A program made the translations under genes and the position numbers. The notes under the pieces were generated by a model that worked only from the letters and a program-made list of their open reading frames with translations, did no database searches and was not told the DNA's origin. Shown piece after piece: positions 9,470 to 20,924 of a DNA stretch of 64,000 bases (its first letter is position 1; every line of letters starts with the position of its first letter). Source of the stretch: Hippopus hippopus (lineage: Eukaryota; Mollusca; Bivalvia; Cardiida; Cardiidae); the NCBI GenBank assembly GCA_946811185.2, contig OX328110.1, forward strand, positions 11,636,516 to 11,700,515, in the 5' to 3' direction.

Positions 9470-9760
9470 TTAACTCCCTAAGAACATTTAAGTTGATTTT
9501 GAGAACGGTGTAGATCAGGATCAGCTGCAAAAAATGAGCAGTCTGATCTTGGATCTACAGCATGCAGGTATATAAAGCAATGCTTTGACCGAAGAGGAAG
9601 TACCGATGCAGTGAAAATTTACATTGAGACTGAAAAAAAAAACCCGTTTACTGCCGAATGCAACCATTGCTGCTCTTTGCAGATATGAGTAGATGAAGAT
9701 CAGCCTGCACATACGTGCAGTCTGATCTTGATCTAAGCTTTCCGCTGCCCTTTTAGTGGT
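9470..9760. mobile_element. Two worn MITE-A hairpins
   Basis: Cores are at 9505-9560 and 9679-9753, each keeping GCAGTCTGATCTTG with a mutated partner arm. Confidence 0.6.
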
Positions 9761-9828
9761 TTCAATAAAAAAAATCAACCTTCTTAATGTCAACAAACTT
9801 GAAGAGACGTATAGTTGTAACTAGCACC

Positions 9829-9990
9829 TGACCTTTTTCCACACTATCCCAAGTTTTAACGACACTGACGAGAACACCTTCTGAAAACATTGTGGGAAAA
9901 GAAGAAAATGCTGGTTACCAGCATTTTCTCCTTTTCCCACAATGTTTTCTATTCGTTCAAAGAAATATCATATCATGCCTCATGTTTTTT
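9829..9990 (-). mobile_element. MITE-B, core 9883-9949
   Basis: CACTATCCCAAGTTTTAACG precedes an almost perfect core. The distal arm is worn. Confidence 0.7.
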
Positions 9991-10154
9991 TGTAGTCTCC
10001 AAGTTCTTTCCCCTGGGAGAAGTTTTTTTTTTTCTTTCTTTCGTCTAGTAAAAAAGTTAACAAACACAGATTCGATAGGAAAAGGGGTAAACTATATATT
10101 CGAAAGGCCAAAAATTACATGTACCATAATTTGCACTTTGTCGAAGTCCTATGT

Positions 10155-10335
10155 TGATTCGTTTTGGTGTTTGACTCCATTTTCCAACACTATTTCAGTT
10201 ATATCATGGGGGCTAGTGCACATATCTAAGTTTTTCTGGTCTTTCTTTAATACTATGTACCGTGCTCTTTCCCCCAAATCACTAGCTGCTTTCCCACATG
10301 GGAATCAAAGCGTTGAGAATCCTGAAGTGGTATTT
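10155..10335 (-). mobile_element. SINE fragment
   Basis: CACTATTTCAGTTATATCAT and GCTGCTTTCCCACATG match the tail part of the SINEs at 48247 and 49545 in reverse. The tRNA head is absent. Confidence 0.5.
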
Positions 10336-10345
10336 GTCAAGGAAG

Positions 10346-11129
10346 CCATTGTGTGGAATTAATAATTTGAAAGAAAAAGAAAAGTATTATTCAAATATTG
10401 GCTTGAAAGTCAACCTTCTGAGCAAATGAATACCTTTTTTTTTTTTGGTTGAAGGGAGAGTACTCATGACAAAGTTAGGATTATTTGTGTATTGGTGGTC
10501 TCCCTTCGATCATTCAGGAGGAGTCAGGAGTAACGTCCCTTGACAGTAGGATGCATGATGGATAGAGAGAGGAGCCATGTGAATATATCGAATAAAATTA
10601 AGTTTGTACCTGAAAACTATGATTTTGAAATATCTTTGGCTATCAGTATTTAATTCCCAACATTACAATCAATTATTTCCATCTATAAATATTCATGCCC
10701 GATCAAATTGAGTAGCGTGCAATCATTGGATGAACAAGCCATGGGACGAACTGGTTTTGGAACGAAAAAACCCAGGACCAAGTGATCGGTAGACAAATTT
10801 TGTATCATTGCGCCAATAGAAGGCTATGAGCGAGTGAAGCTATTTTCAATAAAAAATTAGTATTTCCACGATCGATGGCCTCACCTAGTGTATTTTAACA
10901 TGCCATTTCCAATTACATATCTGAGTGCTACCAAAAAACTCATTTGCCTGAGAAAAAATGAGTTTAATTGGGTTTATTTCCTTCGGCTTCGCACAAAATA
11001 CGATACATGGTCTTCAAAATTCAATATTGAACTCATAGTGGTATTGTCTTCGACAAATACCACAAAAAACCACAAAACTGTGTTCGTTCAAGGGGAGATA
11101 ATTTCCAATACGTCCAACCCTTTAGCGTC
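10346..11129. other. Unassigned sequence, about 0.8 kb
   Basis: No MITE core, SINE head or splice-supported coding exon is seen. A T run lies near 10437. Confidence 0.4.
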
Positions 11130-11230
11130 ATGAGCGAAAACGAGGGTTTGTGGAAGGCATAGATCAAGATCAGATCGCACACAGCCTGATCTTGAATCTT
11201 TATCGTTCTCTTGTTGAATCAAGCCTCTTA
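11130..11230. mobile_element. MITE-A relic
   Basis: ATAGATCAAGATCAGATCGC and a worn partner AGCCTGATCTTGAATCTT remain. Confidence 0.5.
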
Positions 11231-11298
11231 GATAAAGATATTTCAGAATTTCAGCATTATGGATTTCAAGCCATCGAAAGTGATTGCGTTTATATGAG

Positions 11299-11830
11299 CG
11301 AATGCTCTGTGAAACGGGGACTTAAAGCATCTGGACACAGTATCAAACCAGGTCAGCCTGAGCAGTCCGTACAGGCTGATCTTGGTCGAAATTTTTCGCT
11401 ATCGGTTAATTTTCTGAATGTCAAAGGACAAGTCTACATAATGATTCAGTCGCTTGTTATGCATAATGGATTTTATGGATCCTTTATTTTGTGAAGACTT
11501 GCGTAGTATTATGTATCACAGAGATATAGTTGGCTTGCAACACGCGAAAAGGGGCATTCGGACATTTGCGTAAAGTGTCGTATCGGATCAGCCTGCGCAA
11601 TCCGCGCAGGCTGATCTGAAACGACACTTTCCGTTTTTTATGTAATTTTCTGTTTTGCGCAAGTCTACTGTAGCACAAAATCTAATGTAGTCGTAAAGTG
11701 CCGTCTCGGATTACAGCCTGCGCGGCTGACTGCGCAGGCTGATCCGAGACGACACTTTACACAAATGTCCGAATGCCCCTTTTTCGCATGTTGCAGGCCA
11801 TATTAAACCCCTAATGTTTTCCAAGAGTAT
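11299..11830 (+). mobile_element. MITE-E interrupted by MITE-D
   Basis: The left part (11299-11530) carries GCTCTGTGAAACGGGGACTT and the CAGGTCAGCCTGAG hairpin. The distal end (TTAAACCCCT) resumes after MITE-D at 11801. Confidence 0.75.
11531..11800. mobile_element. MITE-D, double-hairpin palindrome
   Basis: MITE-D is about 262 bp with ends TGGCTTGCAACACGCGAAAA and its complement. Inside each half is a separate hairpin (CGGATCAGCCTGCGCAG and complement), with GTAGTCGTAAAG and TTGCGCAAGTCTACTG spacers. This copy is complete. Confidence 0.85.
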
Positions 11831-12029
11831 GGCTAAAACATTTGAGCTAACAGAGTTAAAAGAAGACATCCATAAAATTGTGTATTGTAGAACTACTCTT
11901 TCTCTTGTTCAAAGTTTCAATACGATGACAGCAAACCTGAGAAAGGGGCTTGTCACTCAACTAAAACTAAAGTATCACAGTATGTATACATGTACATGTA
12001 TTTCCGCAGACTGACATTAAGATAGAAAC

Positions 12030-12232
12030 ACCGAGCAACCGGCAGATTGACAGACAGGCAGACAGACAAATAAACAGACAGACACACAGACAGAGTCAAG
12101 TGTCGACGGACGGACGGAAGGACAGACCGACACACAGACAGACACAAAGACAGACGGACGGACGGACGGACGGACGGACGGGCGAACGGGCGGAGGACGG
12201 ACGGACGGACGGACAGACAGACAGACAGAAAG
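12030..12232. repeat. GACA/GACG tetranucleotide array
   Basis: Alternating GACAGACA and GACGGACG blocks. Forward and reverse open frames (RTDG or SVRP runs) are repeat artefacts. Confidence 0.9.
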
Positions 12233-12499
12233 ACATGCTGATTACCGCGCATATTCCTGCTGACAACAGGCGGTGTAATCATGCGTTTTATAAGTGATTT
12301 TTTGTGCACTTAAAAACAATATCTACCACTTTATCTTTATTTCATAGCATAGTTTTTTTTCTAATATGAAGATAGATTTTTTCACAACACTAAACATTTT
12401 CAAACACACATGTACACGGTTCACGCTCCTTCTTTAGCAAATTAATATCTGCAGACAGCTTTTCTCTTTATGGTATTACAGAAAAGCACTAACGAAAAC

Positions 12500-12620
12500 A
12501 TTGTGACAAAAAGAGAACTATAGAAAATATTGTGGCAAACGGAGAAATTGCTCGTCACGAGCAATTTCTCCTTTTGCAACAATGTTTTCATATATACTAA
12601 ACTCATGAATCAAACTTTAG
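12500..12620. mobile_element. MITE-B cores in tandem
   Basis: A truncated core (12494-12520) precedes a complete one (12523-12589). The latter has a changed loop region, AAATTGCTCGTCACGAGCAA, still paired across arms. Confidence 0.65.
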
Positions 12621-12636
12621 TCAATGTTGAAAATAT

Positions 12637-12830
12637 ACATTTCCAGTCTTATTCAGCTAGATAAGTGAAATGAAACTTTCAAGCCGATGGTAAAAACGCA
12701 ATTTTTGCTATTTTAAAGGTATTTTGAGGAGGAAAGATATCTCCTTATCGGACAGTGTAGATCTAAGATCAGAGTGCACGTTCTGTACAGTTTGCTCTTA
12801 ATATACACTGTCCGCAGAAGGTCCTGACAT
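12637..12830 (-). mobile_element. MITE-A, reverse, hairpin 12750-12813
   Basis: TTCAGCTAGATAAGTGAAAT and the asymmetric arm are clear. Several mismatches lie in the hairpin. Confidence 0.7.
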
Positions 12831-13012
12831 ATGTCAGTCAATATTTTTTGAACAATCTACTGCTTAAACAGACCAATTCTTCAATTCAACATCTTTTCTG
12901 ATATTGAATGAAGTTAACTTTTGGTAAACGACCAATCCCTTTAGGAGACCATTTATACCTCCCGTAGATGGTCATTATATACAGGTTAGGCTGTATAATT
13001 TATTATAATCAT

Positions 13013-13036
13013 GACAGACAGACAGACAGACAGACA
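13013..13036. repeat. (ACAG)n microsatellite
   Basis: Six perfect units. Confidence 0.9.
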
Positions 13037-13350
13037 ATTAAATGGACAGAGGGATTGGCGGACAATTCCAGCAAAAGAATAAGCTACCACAAAAAAATTT
13101 TTCATTTGCTTATAAAACAAGCTGTCGTGGCAAAAAAACGGTCTAAATCAGTCCCCGTACCGTATACATGGCAAATAATTTTCACGCTTCATAAATCATA
13201 AAATTGCCGTTTTGAAGTCGCCTAATTTCATTCGTTCATATGTGGTAAACACGAACGAAAATATGACTTCTTGCAAATAAAGAAAAATTCACATACAATC
13301 CCACACACTCATATTTTCTGCTTCATTATGTTTGGTATACATTGCATGTG

Positions 13351-13617
13351 ATTTGCAAAACCGTTCGTGCGAAAAGGGGCATTCGAACATTTGCGTAAAG
13401 TGTCGTCTCGGATCAGCCTGCGCAGTCCGCGCAGGCTAATCCGAGACGGCACTTTACGTCTACATTAGACTTTATTCTTCAGTAGACTTGCTCAAAACAG
13501 AAAATTACATAAAACAGAAAGTGTCGTTTCGGATTAGCCCGTGCGGACTGCGCAGGCTGATCCGAGACGACACTTTACGCAAATGTCCGAATGCCCCTTT
13601 TCGCGTATTGCAGGACA
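13351..13617. mobile_element. MITE-D
   Basis: Both internal hairpins are present (around 13415 and 13545). The terminal TTGCAACACGCG is mutated at both ends. Confidence 0.8.
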
Positions 13618-13644
13618 TATGATGTAATATAGTTATAGCATAGA

Positions 13645-13830
13645 TTGTTAATCAAACCGTTTTGCCAAAAAGTTTTGTTGACACTGCAGATTCAGACCAG
13701 ACTCAAAAAAGTTTATTCTGATCTTGGATCTATGGTGGGATATATCTTTAAAAGGGTAGAAAACAAACTGGTCACCAACGTTTTCTCCTTTTCCCACCAT
13801 GATTTGAAAACCTTTACCATGGGTTGTTGT
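13645..13830. mobile_element. MITE-B/MITE-A mosaic remnant
   Basis: TTTATTCTGATCTTGGATCT (MITE-A) is followed by GAAAACAAACTGGTCACC and CTCCTTTTCCCACCATG (MITE-B). It looks like overlapping decayed insertions. Confidence 0.5.
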
Positions 13831-13832
13831 GT

Positions 13833-13995
13833 GGTCCTGCGTGGCTCAAGGGTTAAGAGTGGGACTCGTAACCTGGAGGTCCGGGGTTCGAGCGTCACTG
13901 GAAGCACTGGATCTTTCGTGAGAGTGACCTTGGGTTAGACACTTCACATTCCTAGCCTGGCATAGGTGAAAGTGTGGTCATTTACATGTATTTCA
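13833..13995 (+). mobile_element. SINE-1 with tRNA-like head
   Basis: Box A-like TGGCTCAAGGGTTAAGAG and box B-like GGGGTTCGAGC lie 30-odd bases apart, followed by the body (ACCTTGGGTTAGACACTTCA). The 3' (ATCA) tail is missing, so the copy is 3' truncated. Confidence 0.75.
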
Positions 13996-14636
13996 AACGT
14001 TGATTCTAACTGGAAGGGACCATGCTAACATGGTTTGGAAAAAAAAAAAAAATTCTTTGAATGTTTAAATTTCATTTGAAGGAAGACGAATGAACCATAC
14101 TTCATGGCGTTACTTGCCTATTAACGAAAAAGCGAACGGAACCATGACTTTATTGACCTTACAACAGATTACAGTCACATGTAACCATGAAAATTACATG
14201 ATATGATGTCTACGGCTCTAGCTGGAAAAAAAAATAAATATCTAAGTTGCTGAAGGACAAGCCAAGGTGATGCAACCAGCAGCCTGCAGTCTTTGGAAAC
14301 GTTGCAAGAAACAACAAAAAAAAAGTAACCTCTATTAACAAGCCATTGCTCGCATCACAACAATGCCCCAAATACTATCTAAACACGACAGTATTTCCAG
14401 TGTTATTTTGTGCCCAATAATGAATCCTCTCAACGAAATCTTATTTCGTAAAAACGGTTCGACATTCTTTTTTAACGGAAAGCTAACTCGGTATATACAT
14501 TAAAATACTAATTCGTTTTATCTACATGTAATTGCTTTTTCGAGAAAACGGAATAGGTATGTTTGGAACACTCGTTAGTCTTTTTTCGCCATGCATCGAT
14601 TGCATAGAGCAGTCAGTCATTAGCTGTGAACAATTG
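13996..14636. other. Unassigned sequence
   Basis: A-runs near 14040 and 14230. No gene or repeat is recognised. Confidence 0.4.
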
Positions 14637-14843
14637 GGCCCGTATTCACCAACCATTCTTTAAAAAAAAAAAACATTCTTTGTATAGTTCTCTAAGGTTT
14701 TTCTAAATTTGAATGTAACACAACTTCTGACTTGCTAAACCATTTGGTTTAGCCAATCAGAAGCTGTGTTACTTTTAAATTTAGAAAATTCTGAAGAATA
14801 AGACTGAAAACGTTCTACAGAATGCTTGGTGAATACGGACCAA
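14637..14843. mobile_element. MITE-F palindrome
   Basis: MITE-F is about 200 bp and almost fully self-complementary: GTATTCACCAACCATTCTT, AATTTGAAAGTAACACAACT, a centre GGCTAAACCATTTGGTTTAGCC, then the mirror image ending GGTGAATACGG. This copy is complete with an A-run insertion. Confidence 0.85.
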
Positions 14844-15239
14844 TCGCATTGTTTCAATATATCGAAAATGAATTTCGTTAAAACGAATTATCTTATTCGT
14901 TTAATCGACCTACTTTTTTGAGATAACAAATTATCTTTTCGTTTAATCGAAATAGGATTTCACTACAGCTAATTAATATTTCATTTTATAAAATTAATAC
15001 TGAGTAAGTGGAAAAAAATATTGCACATGACCCCAACGGGGCTCCGTACGCCAAAATACCATAGCTATTGAGCTAAATTAATGGTGTAACATTATACAAA
15101 CACGTGGTTTAAAGAATTATGTGTGTAAATGTATATAGCAGCGCATTCTTTTGATATGTTGTACATTGTACATGTACGTATGGAGCAAAAATGACCTACT
15201 TCTTTTTTTTTTTCAGAACAAAAATATTATCGACACTTA
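14844..15239. other. Unassigned AT-rich sequence
   Basis: GTTTAATCGA motifs repeat locally (about 14870-14955). No coding signal. Confidence 0.35.
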
Positions 15240-15450
15240 TCACAAAAGGGGGTTTAATGCCTCTCCCTGATGCATGATTCTAAGCATGTTATAATGGATC
15301 CATAAAATCCGCTTTGTATAATAACTGACAAATCATGAGGTATATTTGCCCTATGACATGCAGAAGACTGACCAATAGCAAAAACTTTCGACTAAGGTCA
15401 GCCTGCGCGGACTGCGCAGGCTGACCTGAGTCGATAGTTTGTGCAGATGT
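15240..15450 (-). mobile_element. MITE-E, reverse
   Basis: It runs from AAAAGGGGGTTTAATGCCTC to the hairpin AGGTCAGCCTGCGCGGACTG and GTGCAGATG. The outermost ends are lost. Confidence 0.75.
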
Positions 15451-15619
15451 TTTTTGTTTGTTTCTTTGAAAGGTGTTTAACGCGCTTTAAACTTGAGTTT
15501 ATTTACGAGTACATCACGACGACAGTTCAACTATTTACGTCCTTACAGGGTTTCACCAAGACTGGGCTTGGGCTCTGAAGTGCCGCTGCTCGTGGATACT
15601 CCAACAGAAAAGGACTGGT

Positions 15620-15765
15620 GGATATTCCAACAAAATACAACTCGTCTGATTTCGTGGAAAATATTGTGGAAAAAGGAGAAGATGCTGGTTACCAGCATTT
15701 CTTCCTTTTTCCACAATGTTTTCGAAAGGCTTCTCCACCAGGGTCGTTAAAATTATTGATTGCTT
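15620..15765 (+). mobile_element. MITE-B, core 15656-15723
   Basis: Core arms pair well (GAAAAAGGAGAAGATGCTGG). CTCCACCAGGGTCGTTAAAA follows. The left arm is replaced by unrelated sequence. Confidence 0.7.
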
Positions 15766-15857
15766 AGTAAAAAAATATATATTAAAAAAAAAACGGAAAA
15801 CGTTGTGATGAAAGGAGAAAAATGCTGGTTAACCGGGGTTGTTGATCGTTTGGTAAA

Positions 15858-16033
15858 AGCGCGACTCAAGGACCTTTTGCGGACAGTGTAGATCCAAGAT
15901 CAGACTGCACGTTCTGTGCAGTCTGATCTTGATCTACACTGTCCGATAAAGAGATACCTCCCCCCTAAAAACACCTTTAAAATAGCAAATTTGAGTTTTT
16001 CATTTTTCACAAATTTAGCAGGGAAAGGTTTAA
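15858..16033 (+). mobile_element. MITE-A, hairpin 15881-15944
   Basis: AAGCGCGACTCAAGGACC leads to a high-quality hairpin. It ends TTTAGCAGGGAAAGGTTTAA. Confidence 0.75.
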
Positions 16034-16117
16034 TCAGGGTACTTCACAAATCAGGATTTCATCTTCATTTATAACCTTTTAAGAGATAAAACTGACAGAT
16101 AGAAGGACCTCTGTTTG

Positions 16118-16532
16118 CTAAACCCTTTACCATACAATCCTAAGTTTCACTAAACTGAGTAGATTTACAGTTTTTTGAGGGATTGGATGTACAGACTTTA
16201 CGATCCCTGCTGTATCCAAAGACATGAACTGGCGTACAGTGTTGCAAATATCTGCAAAAAATCGAAAATTTATGCTGTTCAGTAAAACTTGCTTTCAAAC
16301 TTGTTGCTTGCTCACAAAAACTGCGTGCGCAAATTTCATGAGTAGGCAATTTAGTGAAAGGTAATCACGGGAAAATGGTAACCAGTATTTTCTCCTTTTT
16401 CCCACGATGTTTTCTACCCTTCCAACAACAACAACAACAACAAACAAATTCAATTTTTGAGTCACATTTATTCTGTCGTCTCCCAAAGCTTTCAATCTGG
16501 CCAAGTCTAAAATTTTGTCGTTTATATATTAA
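16118..16532 (-). mobile_element. MITE-B with a 0.2-kb internal insert
   Basis: CCCTTTACCATACAATCCTA begins the element. At 16147-16356 foreign sequence bounded by inverted CACTAAA/TTTAGTG interrupts it. Core remnants (16360-16411), a (CAA)n run and the reverse arm up to TTAA 16529-16532 follow. Confidence 0.6.
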
Positions 16533-16757
16533 TTCTTCACCAGACGAAAAAAATTTAAGACTCGTCCATTTTGTAAACTTTTGCAGACGACAAAATAGAT
16601 ATGGTTCAAAAAATGGGATTTTTATTTGAAAAGATTAGAAAACATCGTTACCAGCATTTTTCTCCTTTTTCAACGATGTTTTCAAAACTTGTCTATCTGA
16701 GGGTCATTACGAAACATCATCGTAAAACAGAATTTAAGCATTTGGGAAAGGGTTACA
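16529..16757 (+). mobile_element. MITE-B, shares TTAA with its neighbour
   Basis: TTAATTCTTCACCAGACGAA opens this copy. The core (16637-16683) lacks most of its left arm. The end is GGGAAAGGGTTAC. Confidence 0.7.
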
Positions 16758-16762
16758 GAGGT

Positions 16763-16947
16763 CCAGATAAAGGGGGTGATTTTGATTTTAAAATTAAAAA
16801 TATTAATTATTCTCCACCAAATCCTATGTTATGGGTACTCATTAGAATCGTCTCATCGAGACAATTCTAATGAGTACCCACAACATAGGGTTTGGAAGAG
16901 AAATAATGGATTTAGAAATACCATCACTCCCCCCCCCCCTTATCTGG
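16763..16947. mobile_element. MITE-J, palindromic
   Basis: Outer CCAGATAA...TTATCTGG and a strong inner hairpin (about 16819-16893) with ATGGGTACTCATTAGAAT paired to ATTCTAATGAGTACCCA. Same family as 5571-5760. Confidence 0.8.
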
Positions 16948-17194
16948 AGCTCTGGTTTAACCTCCTGATAAAGATTATTTTCAACCTGCAGCAGATTTCT
17001 CACTTTTCCACAATGTTTTCCAAAAGCTGTCTTCTGGCAGACAATAAAAGTTCACCTGAGAGAGGGTATGTGTAACAGGGTGTGAAGCAAGGCTAAGGAC
17101 GAGGACGAGGGTCTGGCAACTGCCAAAATTATGAACACCTACTTCTAGCTCTTTCCAATTAAAGCTCCCGTTTCGAACAAATACATGTACCTGG

Positions 17195-17377
17195 ATCCGA
17201 TTTCACCAACCTTTCTGCATTTCATTCTACGTGTTACCCGGTATTCTAAATTTAGAAAGTACCTGATTGGCTAGTTCATTTTGTTAAGCCAATCAGAAAT
17301 TGTGTTACTTTCAAATTTAAAATATTTGTGAGAATGGGACTAAGAAAATCGTTAACAATGGTTAGTGAATACGGGCC
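17195..17377. mobile_element. MITE-F
   Basis: TTTCACCAACCTTTCTGC to GTGAATACGGGCCC, with centre ATTGGC...GCCAATCAG partly eroded. Confidence 0.75.
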
Positions 17378-17393
17378 CTGATTTATTGTAATA

Positions 17394-17641
17394 ATGCCGA
17401 GCCATGCTTGCGCACTCGGTAGCGTAAAAGAGTTGAGAATAGGGTTCGAATCCCTGGCTCGGCCAATTTATTTCCGAGGACTGATGATGGTCGTTGAGAC
17501 AGTACATGTACTCATTCCTCTCTCACCGCTGATCATTGTTTCGACGATCATTATGTGGGGAAGCAGCCAGTTGATGGGGAAGAATATTGTACGATGTATT
17601 GGTAACAGAAACTCTAAAAATATCATATTGAAAACGGTGTT

Positions 17642-17679
<38 letters not shown>

Positions 17680-17680
17680 T
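17394..17680 (+). mobile_element. SINE-2, full length with (ATCA)n tail
   Basis: The tRNA-like head has box B GGGTTCGAATCCC. The body reads CTCTCACCGCTGATCATTG, TTTCGACGATCATTATGTG and AAGAATATTGTACGATG, ending in about nine ATCA units (17642-17680). It encodes nothing; the open frame across it is incidental. Confidence 0.8.
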
Positions 17681-18004
17681 AGTGTTCACAGAGCTAGGCA
17701 AGTCATATGAGCTTTTTCAGTCTTGAAAAGAGACCCAAACATTGTGTTATAGTTATTTGTGTTACAGTGATTTGTGTTACAGTTATTGTGCATAGTGGTT
17801 TTTTTTTTAAGAATACATGTACATGCTGTATATCACAATACAGCTGGCAGTTTAGACCCTTGATCATATTCCACTTTCTTTGCCGTCTGATCGTGGTTCA
17901 CAATCTCCACAAAAAGCATTCTGATATGAATCTACACTCCCTGCAAAAACAACGTATCACACTTACGATTAATGTTAGGCTGGGATCGTTTAGAATTGCC
18001 TAAA

Positions 18005-18278
18005 GAATGTGATATTCCTTTACAACAGACGACAAAATGAATGTAACTCAAAAACTGAAATTTGTTTTTAGAAGGGAAGAAAACGTTGTTGAAAAAGGAG
18101 AAAAATGCTTGTTACCAGCATTTCCTCCTTTTCGCATAATGTTTCAAAAAGCCTTTACCATTGGGCATAATTAAGGTCGAAAAACGCTGAATAAGAGCAT
18201 TTTCTCCTTTTCCCACAAAGTATTCATAGGCCTTTACCCTTAGTGTCGTTAAAACTCGGCATTGTGTGGTTAAGGGTT
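18005..18278 (+). mobile_element. MITE-B with partial second core
   Basis: TTTACAACAGACGACAAAAT, a core at 18078-18145 and a second half-core at 18186-18225, then AACTCGGCATTGTGTGGTTA. It looks like an internal duplication or two merged copies. Confidence 0.65.
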
Positions 18279-18399
18279 CATACTGTTAGTTTTAGGTAAT
18301 GTAGACAAGTGCCTGGGGAATCATCGTAAATTATCGATTAACATAAATTTGCTATCATACTTATAATCTCGACCCTTCACAGTCGTGTTCGTAAATTTT

Positions 18400-18560
18400 A
18401 GCTCTTCGGTGCCATCGGCAAAAAAGGGGGCTTTCGCGGACGGCATAGATCAAATATCAGACTGCACAGAACGTGCAGTCTGATCTTTGATCTATACCGT
18501 CCTTTAGTTAAGTCAAGCCTGTACGATAATAGATCTGTCTGATTTTAATACTTAACCTGC
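18400..18560. mobile_element. MITE-A2, hairpin 18438-18502
   Basis: GGACGGCATAGATC and GATCTATACCGTCC pair with two mismatches around CACAGAACGTG. Outer sequence resembles the copy at 29990. Confidence 0.7.
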
Positions 18561-18621
18561 TAAGTATGTTAAATGAAACTTTCAAGCTTCCGATGATGGA
18601 ATTTTTTCGTCTAAAAGGTAG

Positions 18622-18700
18622 AAAACACTGTGGGCAAAGAGGAACATGTTGATTATCAGCCATTTCTCCTTTTCCACACATATTTTTTAGGATTTATTCT
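18622..18700. mobile_element. MITE-B core relic
   Basis: GAAAACACTGTGGGCAAAGA with partner CATTTCTCCTTTTCCACAC. Confidence 0.55.
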
Positions 18701-18951
18701 TCCGACATGGGATGTTCACTTAACCGTACCTGCTGTTAAATTACCTTTCAAAACATGGTGAAAAAAGGAGAAACTGTCTGTCGCGGATAACCATTTGCAT
18801 TTGTCACATCTTTTTTTAAAAATTGCATCCTTATTTCCTTACACTATTTTCATATCTTCTTGAAACACTGTGGAAAAATCGTGTTCAAAAGCCTTATTTC
18901 CTCGTGGTCGTTAAAAAACGGAACTATTTGATATACGGCATTGAAACATGT

Positions 18952-19350
18952 TAAAGAATAATTCCTTGCTAGACGACAAAATTTTGGACTTGTCTAAATT
19001 GAAAGAATTTGCAGACAACAAGTTAACTGTGATCCAAATGATAGGATTTGTCCCTGATATGGTTACAAAAATGGTAATCGGAAAGAAAGTATCAGGAAAA
19101 AAAGTATCGGGGAAAAAGTATCATTTTTTGATAGGGAAAAAAGTATCAAGGAAAAAAAGAATCAGTTTCTTTCGAAGTTGTGATACTTTTGCATTAACTA
19201 TTTCGAATCTTATAATTATGATTTCTGATACTTTATGTAATTAATCTACGGCATTTTAGCACACTAAAAGTGCCAGTTAGAAACATTTTTTCTTTTTCCT
19301 ACAATGTTTTGGGCCTTCTACCTTCTGAAGTTGGTAAACAATTGATTTTG
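18952..19350 (+). mobile_element. MITE-B with internal AAAGTATC repeats
   Basis: The left arm is clear (TAGACGACAAAATTTTGGAC, GCAGACAACAAGTTAACTG). The core is replaced by five irregular GGAAAAAAGTATC units (19080-19160). The right side resumes near 19285 with TTTTTCCTACAATGTTTTG. Confidence 0.55.
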
Positions 19351-19650
19351 TAAAAGTCACAAACTGTAAATATTGTAAGTAAATTGGAAGTTAAGGACCA
19401 ATCAGAAATGAAATAAAGTGATAATTTAAGACGACATATTATATCAAAATCAATGACTTAATCGAAGAGAAATGTACATCTCAATTTGGATTAGACAGAT
19501 TGCAAATTACAAAATTACACAAATCAATAAGTACATATCAAAAATATTTCAATTGCTATTATTATACCCCAGTCACTTCCAGGTATCATCAACCAAACAT
19601 GAGTGTTTGCACATTTCTTCCCAATCTCAGGCCAGAAGAAAAATATACAA

Positions 19651-19926
19651 ATATATGAGCCATGCTCTGTGAAAACGGGGCTTAATGCATCTGCGAAAAG
19701 TATCGACTCAGGTCAGCCTGCGCAATTTGCGCAGGCTGACCTGGGCCGAAACTTTTCGCTATTGGTTAATTTTCTGTATATCCAAGACCCATTCTACCTC
19801 ATGATTAAGTCAGTTATTGAAAAGGGTGGCTACTATGGATCAATAAGCATGTGATGGCTTGCTCGGTATCATGCATCACGGAGATGCATTAAGCCCCCTT
19901 TTGTCAGAGCGCGGCTCATATATATT
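19651..19926 (+). mobile_element. MITE-E, complete
   Basis: Termini ATATATGAGCCATGCTCTG and CAGAGCGCGGCTCATATAT are inverted. The hairpin GGTCAGCCTGCGCAATTTGC and the GATGCATTAAGCCCC end are intact. Best example of the family here. Confidence 0.85.
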
Positions 19927-20039
19927 TCTTTCTTTTTTTAACAAAGTCAATATACCCTATCAACTAAACTTTAATGATCATATACCATATTCACTTAGTC
20001 TCCTTTTGGCAACTGATTCGTTTTTTCCTAATACGTTCT

Positions 20040-20170
20040 TTCCTACAATCTACAAAAATTGGGAAAAGTAGAAAATACTGGTTAACAGCATTTCCTTTTT
20101 TTTTACCCACGATGTTTTCGAAAGCAACCTTCTCGATGGTCATTAAAACTCGCGGTTTGGCAAATGGTAA
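20040..20170. mobile_element. MITE-B relic
   Basis: AATACTGGTTAACAGCATTT core and TTCTCGATGGTCATTAAAAC right arm remain. Confidence 0.55.
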
Positions 20171-20339
20171 AAGAATACAAAAATCATCCGATAAGTCAAA
20201 GGTTCAATCAACTATTGATCACTGATCAGCTGATGTCATCGGGGCTAAGTTTTCACTCCAGACCCCATGACGAGGAAAGAAAAATCGCAGCAGATGATTA
20301 GGAAAATATCTGTATGGAATAGTGATAATGGAAAAAAAA

Positions 20340-20566
20340 TCCTTTGTCACACAATCCCAAGTTTTAAAGACCTTGGGGAAGAAAGCCCTTAGAAAACATT
20401 GTGGGAAAAGAAGAAAATGCTGATAACCAGCATTTTCTCATTTTCCCACAATCTTTTCTACCCTTCGAAAAAACACGTTTCAATTTTTGAGTCACATTAA
20501 TTTTTTCATCTGCAAATGCTTTCGATTCGGACAAGGCCAAAATTCTATCGTTTGGTAAAGAGTTAA
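20340..20566 (-). mobile_element. MITE-B, core 20392-20458
   Basis: From CACACAATCCCAAGTTTTAA to TTTGGTAAAGAGTTAA (TTAA 20563-20566). Arms are nearly perfect. Confidence 0.8.
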
Positions 20567-20924
20567 TGTTTGAAGCCTGTATACTTTTGAAAACAGTGTG
20601 ACAAAAGGGAAGAAATCGCTCGTTACAAGCAATTTTTTCTTCAAACCACAATGGTTTCAAAAGTCGTCTGCTGCCGATATAGAAAGAAGTTGCCTGCTTG
20701 GGGGCCAACGTATTCGACTCTGTGCCAGAAGATTGAATCTTAGATTCGTCCAAGTTCGAAGAATTAGCAGACGAAAAATTTGCCTGTACTCTATCGTGTT
20801 AATTTGTCTTTCGAATGATAGCTATATTGCGGGAAAAAGGAGAAAATGATAGATACCATTATTTCTCCTTTTTCAACAATATTTTCTGTCTTTTTCAGGG
20901 CCGTTTAAAATAAGGATTGTTTAA
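20563..20924. mobile_element. Two tandem MITE-B copies
   Basis: Cores at 20588-20657 and 20824-20886. The first starts at the TTAA closing the previous copy; the second ends at TTAA 20921-20924. Confidence 0.65.

Noticed and set aside
12030..12232. Repeat-rich protein from GACA/GACG runs
   Set aside because: Open frames on both strands reflect the repeat unit only.
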